Below are positions 60,301 through 64,000 of a stretch of 64,000 nt of DNA, in pieces. Below the pieces are notes generated by a model. That model was given only the letters and a program-made list of their open reading frames with translations, had not been told where the DNA came from and searched no databases. The translations under genes and the position numbers were made by a program. Within the stretch, counting starts at the first letter, position 1. Each line of letters opens with the position of its first letter. The stretch is from Luteolibacter rhizosphaerae. GTDB taxonomy: Bacteria; Verrucomicrobiota; Verrucomicrobiia; Verrucomicrobiales; Akkermansiaceae. The DNA lies in the NCBI RefSeq assembly GCF_025950095.1, contig NZ_JAPDDR010000002.1, positions 248,001-312,000 of the forward strand. Direction: 5' to 3'.

Positions 60301-60586
60301 CCGTGGCATTCGCCAGCGGGTTGTTCGCCGCAGCTACGGTGAAGTAGTTGCTGCCGCCGGTCTCCACCCCCTTGTGGGTGTGGAAGGCATCGGCGAAGGA
60401 GGTGGGCAATCCCACCGGTGTAGCCACGATGCCGCCGGTATTGGATACCCAGTTCTGGCCATCCACATAAGTATCGGCGGTCCAGTCCGCCACGAGCGCC
60501 GCTTGGGCGGTTGTTAGAGCCATGCTGCATAGCAGGACTCTTGTCGGGAGCTGGCCATAGCTCCGCCACGATTGAGTTATTTTCAC
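57362..60586 (-). CDS. Large secreted protein with LamG-like and repeated PA14-like domains
   Basis: A protein of about 1,074 residues. After a signal peptide (RVLLCSMALTTAQAA) comes a LamG/concanavalin-like domain (FTVAAANNPLANATAMTLV, FFGRIAEVRMYNTDESANA). Three PA14/GLEYA-like blocks follow, marked by VHSDDGFAMRV, AQGDDGFMLRI and FQGDDGGYLYIYG with IEYLGWDGGGGGFYEV-type strands. PA14 domains bind glycans. The C-terminus (NYSVEASTNLSSWTTVV and KIFLRVRQP) is the verrucomicrobial end domain also seen in the beta-helix protein. I favour the GTG at 60586 because the signal peptide follows; the frame is open to a TTG at 60664. Probably a surface or secreted glycan-binding protein. Confidence 0.85.
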   Translation of the reverse strand: MKITQSWRSYGQLPTRVLLCSMALTTAQAALVADWTADTYVDGQNWVSNTGGIVATPVGLPTSFADAFHTHKGVETGGSNYFTVAAANNPLANATAMTLVVVFEPQGTGNTGGSWWESSGLLGMEQGGSGGDWGLGWNNDRVAAGTGGPDITMFSKARGIPEPQIAIFTWNGSTQRLFVNGNQVDSDYFVSPIPRVGGKFAIGAMTENGNGPFFGRIAEVRMYNTDESANATTLYNSLRTTYFGPLELASSTVTTTGGSFVVKNTTGSTAAAQTPGSYRLFIAGVEVPEANISVSQAAGQTTVSYTSTQTLNTAYNFELTVPRTANTEQTFFGTASTPRLPASVPGTAGSVGTWGISESPGGTGDIAGALGILTGATPPTPVTGSAPVFNHRDPDTNNITQVGNFNNDLPILTNAAGDQEFIVVGKTQVSIPAAGLYTFSVHSDDGFAMRVTGAGGGRFVSTGGEGNIDLGDSQTLYRDGGTGDSNSRGVYQFDAAGTYNIEYLGWDGGGGGFYEVAWAQGGFSTDRDTNTWSLVGTPSNPAVPPYQERHLANLPGPAGTNNGFGARVYRDAGEYGSTWDASNFLAATTRTPADGITTDAQMPYMNHRDPNDGGGGLIPGDLPFPGDTNVAEDRVVTSAKGRINITTAGPYTFWAQGDDGFMLRIKATNGGSDPSFSRATQGDNNGGDGKFEMSNPNELFFNGGTGNSNTRGIINLAVGTYDLDYIHLEQTGGYYHELTAAAGSWPHGTNPPNGFQLVGFAPVTPTVLVPGIADPGWTVETGEVGFYDNNIAGAEQRINETLADPTAPANKTSTWDKLDFFDPQDGSQNVYAGTNPWPFNTPDPENDFSIRATGIVNITEAGTYHFGFQGDDGGYLYIYGHNGTTDPVISGILATNLPANAVIGQAPGSSVNNAIRVDTPTGNSRTIISVPLNVGQYRIQTLVFEVGGGFYWEVYGAKGPLDPSAVLPLLVKGGNSTINQSPGLPLVQQGAATPPGFVISNLVVSKGPPTTAQFNFGSQNGVNYSVEASTNLSSWTTVVASVTGTGTSTPVSVNLSSFPALNGQSKIFLRVRQP

Positions 60587-61018
60587 GGGTTTTTGGTTTG
60601 GGTTGGGTTCACCCGATTGGGATTCGGGTCCCTGTAAGCGACTCGCGATCCGTGCCTCCGTCAAGGGCCCGACCTCTGCGCCAAAACCGGTCTTGGTATC
60701 AATTCACCATGCCATCGGAAGGTGTCTGACAGATTGGCTTGTCCCCCAAATCGGTTGATAGAATGAACCAAAAGATGCGGTGACTCGTTTCGTGGCGATA
60801 TGCCCGATTCCCGGAAAGTCTCGATAACAGCTTTCCATCCCATCGCTAAGAATTGATTGCGATGAACTTATGAAAAGGCAGCGGATCAGAAGAAGAAAGG
60901 CCGCCCGAGCGGGCGGCCAGATCTCAAATGCGTTTGACCAGCAATCGCCTGTGAAGCAAGCGACCGGAATGCTGACAAACTGAATGCGGCTTCAAGCCGC
61001 CTCCCGATCGTGATGCGC
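60587..61018. other. Gap without a gene between the LamG/PA14-like gene and gltX
   Basis: A stretch of 432 bases. I see no convincing coding frame or RNA gene, other than the gltX terminator at 60885-60918. The part next to 60586 should hold the promoter of the surface protein gene, but I find no good -35/-10 pair. Confidence 0.55.
60885..60918 (-). terminator. Rho-independent terminator after gltX
   Basis: GGCCGCCC (60899-60906) pairs with GGGCGGCC (60911-60918) with a 4-base loop. On the minus strand it is followed by CTTTCTTCTTCT, a T-rich but interrupted tail. It lies 101 bases after the gltX stop codon. Confidence 0.75.
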
Positions 61019-62332
61019 TTAACTGAGCTTCGAAACGAAGGCCCGGAGGCGTGCCACGCAGCGCTCCTTGCCCAGCGTGCCGAGGATATCTCCGAGATCC
61101 GGGCCGCCTGACTTGCCGCTGAGTGCCACGCGCAGCGGGAACATCAGTTGTCCCGGCTTCGCTCCGGCTGCCTTCGCCGTCTCACCGATCTGATGCTTCG
61201 CCGCATCCGCGGACCAATCGGCCAAGCCCTCGAAGTCCCCGGCCAGAGCTGCCAGCAGATCCTTCGCCGCCGCATTGCCACGCACCTTTTCCACCGCTTC
61301 CGGTTCGAAGCCGAAGTCATCTTGGAGCAGGAAGCCGATCGCATTCGGGACCTCCGCGAGCAGGCGCACCTTCTCGCGCACCATCGCGGCTACTGCCGGA
61401 TAGTCGCCATTGGTCGGCAGTCCGGCCTGCTCCACGAAAGGCTTCGCAAGCTCGGCGAAAGCCGGGCCATCCAGCTTCAGCAGGTGCTGTTGGTTGAACC
61501 ACGCGCACTTCTCCTGATCGAAACGGGCAGGGGAACGGTTCACGCCTTCCAGCGAGAAGCGCTCGACCAGTTCATCCATCGTAAAGAGTTCCTCGTCGGA
61601 CTTCGGCGACCAGCCGAGCAGCGCCAGGAAGTTCACCACGCCGGCAGCAATGAAGCCCTGCCGCGGGTAGTCACCCACCGCCGCGCCCACGTCGCGCTTC
61701 GACATCTTCGAGCCGTTCGGATTCTGGATCAGCGGGATGTGCGCATACTGCGGTGCCGGTGCGCCCAGCGCTTCAAAAAGCTGCAGGTGCTTCGGCGTGT
61801 TCATCAGGTGGTCCTCGCCGCGGATCACGTGGCTGATCTTCATCTCCAGATCGTCCACCACGTTCACGAAGTGGAAGACGTACGAGCCATCGGAACGCCG
61901 GATCACCATGTCCGGCGTGTTCGACTCGTCGCGGTAGTCGATCGTCACCTCACCGCAGACCAGGTCGTGCATCGTCACCGGCTTGCGCTCGAAGCGGAAG
62001 CGCCAGGCACCGCCGTCCTCGTAGACGCGGCCGCCCTCGCGCAGCACCTCGAACCACTTGTCGTAGATCGGCAGGCGCTCGCTCTGGTTGTAGGGACCGT
62101 AGTCGCCGCCCTTGCCCTCGCCTTCATCCCAGTCGAGGCCCAGCCAGCTCATGCCGGAGAAAATTGCATCGCGTGCTTCCTGGGTGTTCCGGGCTTCGTC
62201 CGTGTCTTCCACGCGCAGCACAAAGGCCCCGCCGTGCTTGCGGGCATACAGGTAGCTGAACAGTGCGGTGCGTGCCCCGCCGACATGGAGGTAGCCGGTG
62301 GGGGAAGGTGCGAAGCGCGTGCGGACGGACAT
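61019..62332 (-). CDS. gltX: Glutamyl-tRNA synthetase GltX
   Basis: Charges tRNA-Glu (and possibly tRNA-Gln) with glutamate. The HIGH-type motif is RFAPSPTGYLHVGGARTAL and the KMSKS-type motif GSKMSKRDVGA. VVDDLEMKISHVIRGEDH is also typical. The 437 residues are at the short end for class I bacterial GluRS (usually 460-490), but both N-terminal catalytic and C-terminal anticodon-binding regions are present. The start is MSVRTRFAPSPTG at 62332. Confidence 0.95.
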   Translation of the reverse strand: MSVRTRFAPSPTGYLHVGGARTALFSYLYARKHGGAFVLRVEDTDEARNTQEARDAIFSGMSWLGLDWDEGEGKGGDYGPYNQSERLPIYDKWFEVLREGGRVYEDGGAWRFRFERKPVTMHDLVCGEVTIDYRDESNTPDMVIRRSDGSYVFHFVNVVDDLEMKISHVIRGEDHLMNTPKHLQLFEALGAPAPQYAHIPLIQNPNGSKMSKRDVGAAVGDYPRQGFIAAGVVNFLALLGWSPKSDEELFTMDELVERFSLEGVNRSPARFDQEKCAWFNQQHLLKLDGPAFAELAKPFVEQAGLPTNGDYPAVAAMVREKVRLLAEVPNAIGFLLQDDFGFEPEAVEKVRGNAAAKDLLAALAGDFEGLADWSADAAKHQIGETAKAAGAKPGQLMFPLRVALSGKSGGPDLGDILGTLGKERCVARLRAFVSKLS

Positions 62333-62452
62333 GGGACGCGCACTGTAGGGGGCCCGCGCCGCTCGCCAAGGGCGGAGTGGCGCTTTCCCGGCGCGTATCC
62401 CTACGCAGCCGCCGCCTTGACCCGGCCTGCCGCCTGCTCAGGATGATCCCGC

Positions 62453-63157
62453 ATGAAAAAGTGCGCTATCACCGGTCAGGAAACGCCGGATCATCTCGCC
62501 GTCCCGCTTTCGGCCATCCGCCCGCTGCTCCGCACCTTCATTCTAAAGCGCCACCCGGATCTCCCCGCGGAGGGCTGGGTGTCCCGCAGCGCCCTCGATG
62601 AGCTCCGCTCCGCCTACATCGAAGACGCGCTGCAGAATGAGATCGGCGAGCTCACCGAGCTCGAGCGCGAGGTCATCGATAGCATCCGCGGTCGCGAGCT
62701 GATCGCCGAGCGCCCGGAAACTGAGGAGGAAGAGGATCGTACCGCCACCTTCGGTGAACGTCTCTCGGACCGCATCGCGAGCTTCGGCGGGAGCTGGAGG
62801 TTCATCCTACTCTTTAGCGGCTTTCTTGCCGTCTGGATCATCCTCAATGCGCTCCAGCTATTTGGGGGCAAGGCGGTGGATCCCTATCCCTTCATCCTGC
62901 TCAATCTGCTGCTCTCCTGCATCGCCGCCCTCCAGGCCCCCATCATCATGATGAGCCAGAACCGCCAGCAGGATCATGATCGCAAGGAGGCCATGCGGGA
63001 CTACCAGGTCAACCTGAAGGCCGAGCTGGAGATCCGCCACCTTCATGAGAAGATGGATCATCTCCTTCTCAATCACTCCGAGCGCCTGATGGAGATCCAG
63101 CAGTACCAAACCGAGCTGCTGCAGCGGATCTTGGGGGAGAAAGAGTCGAAGGATTGA
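62453..63157 (+). CDS. DUF1003 membrane protein
   Basis: A 234-residue protein. The N-terminus has a short cysteine pair (MKKCAITGQ) and an acidic linker (ERPETEEEEDRTATFG). The DUF1003 region follows, with FGERLSDRIASFGGSWRFIL and two membrane helices (LLFSGFLAVWIILNALQLF; PFILLNLLLSCIAALQAPII) followed by MMSQNRQQDHDRKEAMRDYQ. The C-terminus is a cytoplasmic coiled coil (LKAELEIRHLHEKMDHLL). This is the CorA-like helical layout of DUF1003; function is unknown. Confidence 0.93.
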   Translation: MKKCAITGQETPDHLAVPLSAIRPLLRTFILKRHPDLPAEGWVSRSALDELRSAYIEDALQNEIGELTELEREVIDSIRGRELIAERPETEEEEDRTATFGERLSDRIASFGGSWRFILLFSGFLAVWIILNALQLFGGKAVDPYPFILLNLLLSCIAALQAPIIMMSQNRQQDHDRKEAMRDYQVNLKAELEIRHLHEKMDHLLLNHSERLMEIQQYQTELLQRILGEKESKD

Positions 63158-63220
63158 CCGCGGATAGCGCGGGCGATTCCTCCACTTGCCCTGTGCCCGA
63201 TCTCCCCGCAGCTTCCCGGT

Positions 63221-63883
63221 ATGCCTCTTTCCGCAGTGATCTTCGATTTCGATGGCGTGGTGATCGACTCCCACGAAGCCCACGGTCGTTCATGGTTCGC
63301 GCTGGCGGATGAGCTCGGACAGGAGCTGAGCCAGGAAACCTTTCATTCCACCTTCGGCCAGCGGAACGAGAGCATCCTGCCCTTTCTCGGTTGGGCGGAG
63401 GAGGGGGATCGCGAGCGCATCCAACAGCTCGGTGATCGCAAGGAAGGCCTCTACCGCGAGATCCTTCGCGCGGAGGGGATCGAGCCGCTTCCGGGCGTGG
63501 TGGCGCTGCTCCAGGATCTGAAGGCGAATGGTATCCCCTGCGCCATAGGCACCTCCACCCCGCGTGCGAATGTCGAATGTGTGCTCGAACTCACCGGCCT
63601 TGCGGATTACTTTGGTGACATCGCCGCCTCCGAGGATGTTTCCCGCGGCAAGCCTGATCCCGAGGTGTTCCTGAAGGCCGCCGCCAAGCTGGGTGCCGAT
63701 CCGCTTTTCTGCGTGGTGATTGAGGACGCCCAAGTGGGCCTCCGCGCCGCCAAGGCCGCCGGGATGAAGGCCTTGGGTGTAACCACCACCCATCCCGCCG
63801 ATGCCTTGGCACCCGAGAATCCGGATCGCATTGTCGACTCCCTCGCGGAGGTCAATGTCTCCTATCTACGGGAACTCTGGTAG
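63221..63883 (+). CDS. HAD-family phosphatase (beta-phosphoglucomutase-like)
   Basis: A 220-residue cytoplasmic HAD hydrolase with a helical cap after strand 1. Motif I is FDFDGVVIDS (nucleophile and acid Asp), motif II IGTSTPRANVE, motif III Lys in GKPDPEVFLKAA and motif IV VIEDAQVGLRAAKAAGM. The cap and motif set are those of subfamily IA phosphatases and beta-phosphoglucomutases. The substrate is probably a small sugar phosphate or a similar metabolite; it cannot be decided from the sequence. The start is ATG 63221. Confidence 0.92.
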   Translation: MPLSAVIFDFDGVVIDSHEAHGRSWFALADELGQELSQETFHSTFGQRNESILPFLGWAEEGDRERIQQLGDRKEGLYREILRAEGIEPLPGVVALLQDLKANGIPCAIGTSTPRANVECVLELTGLADYFGDIAASEDVSRGKPDPEVFLKAAAKLGADPLFCVVIEDAQVGLRAAKAAGMKALGVTTTHPADALAPENPDRIVDSLAEVNVSYLRELW

Positions 63884-63923
63884 TTCGCGCCGTGTTCCTT
63901 GGTCCGGAAGGGGCTGAGGGACA

Positions 63924-63959
63924 GAGCCCCGGGTTTGCCACAGGCCTACCCGGGGGCTC
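63924..63959. other. Strong hairpin, possible terminator, near the window end
   Basis: GAGCCCCGGGT (63924-63934) and ACCCGGGGGCTC (63948-63959) pair over 11 positions with one bulged base. No T tract follows on either strand. It may be a two-way terminator or a repeat. Beyond it, the minus strand could hold the last codons of a gene ending DFEIVV-stop (63978-64000), but too little is in the window to call it. Confidence 0.45.
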
Positions 63960-64000
63960 ACATTGGAGAGAGTCGCCTCATACCACGATCTCGAAGTCCT

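Noticed and set aside
1-64000. CRISPR arrays, prophage genes, toxin-antitoxin pairs, transposases
   Set aside because: I found no regularly spaced direct repeats, no phage structural or integrase genes and no recognisable toxin-antitoxin pair on either strand.

Overview
The window looks like a chromosomal segment from a GC-rich member of the Verrucomicrobiota, most like Verrucomicrobiaceae (a Luteolibacter/Haloferula type). This is inferred from content, not from a marker gene. The evidence is a fused lpxC-fabZ lipid A/fatty acid gene, a giant autotransporter-strand repeat protein, an SHD1-domain secreted protein, surface proteins with the typical verrucomicrobial C-terminal module, regulators that fuse a LacI-type sensor to an AraC-type DNA-binding domain, and two exact copies of the LexA operator described for Verrucomicrobia (TGTTC-N4-GAACA). 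There is no prophage, integrase, transposase or CRISPR array.

Layout. 1-3.9 kb: a giant secreted beta-strand repeat protein on the minus strand, cut by the window start. 4.1-7.4 kb: a secreted prolyl oligopeptidase and a divergent alpha/beta hydrolase. 7.5-11.9 kb: a YdeP-type molybdopterin oxidoreductase, its sulfurtransferase FdhD, an unknown CCF-start protein and a lipoprotein phosphatase. 12 kb: a guanidine-III riboswitch in front of a Gdx/SugE-type exporter. 12.4-19.3 kb: mostly housekeeping genes (sorbosone dehydrogenase-like, NahK-like kinase, methyltransferase, lpxC-fabZ, RluA-type synthase, Nif3-type protein, 3-methyladenine glycosylase), separated by palindromic repeats. 19.4-19.7 kb: two tRNA-Gly genes in opposite orientation. 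19.7-27.6 kb: an exopolysaccharide export locus (Pro-rich secreted protein, outer-membrane barrel, Wzc-type tyrosine kinase, Wza-type protein), then a PDZ protein and the Prc protease. 27.6-29 kb: YggS, DUF971 and a small membrane protein. 29.5-31.8 kb: a secreted protein with clan-CD (caspase/clostripain-like) His and Cys motifs. 31.8-38.2 kb: ABC-F ATPase, SHD1 protein, serine hydrolase, lipoprotein and APC permease.

38.2-42.5 kb holds the two predicted LexA operators. One precedes an SplB-like radical SAM gene. The other precedes a minus-strand run that begins with two small tail-anchored coiled-coil proteins. 42.6-45.3 kb: a beta-helix surface protein. 45.3-51.7 kb: a phosphonate catabolic cluster made of a regulator, an FAD amine oxidase, phosphonoacetate hydrolase PhnA, phosphonoacetaldehyde dehydrogenase PhnY and an organophosphate-type transporter. 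Together these should turn aminoethylphosphonate-like compounds into acetate and phosphate. 51.7-64 kb: CutC, a GNAT acetyltransferase, a LOG-family protein, a pair of related membrane proteins, AroE, a large LamG/PA14-like surface protein, GltX, a DUF1003 protein and a HAD phosphatase.

Most interesting leads: the LexA-box-linked tail-anchored coiled-coil pair, the LexA-box-linked radical SAM gene, the secreted clan-CD-like protein, the riboswitch whose aptamer overlaps a ribosome-site hairpin, and a REP-like inverted pair with compensatory base changes.
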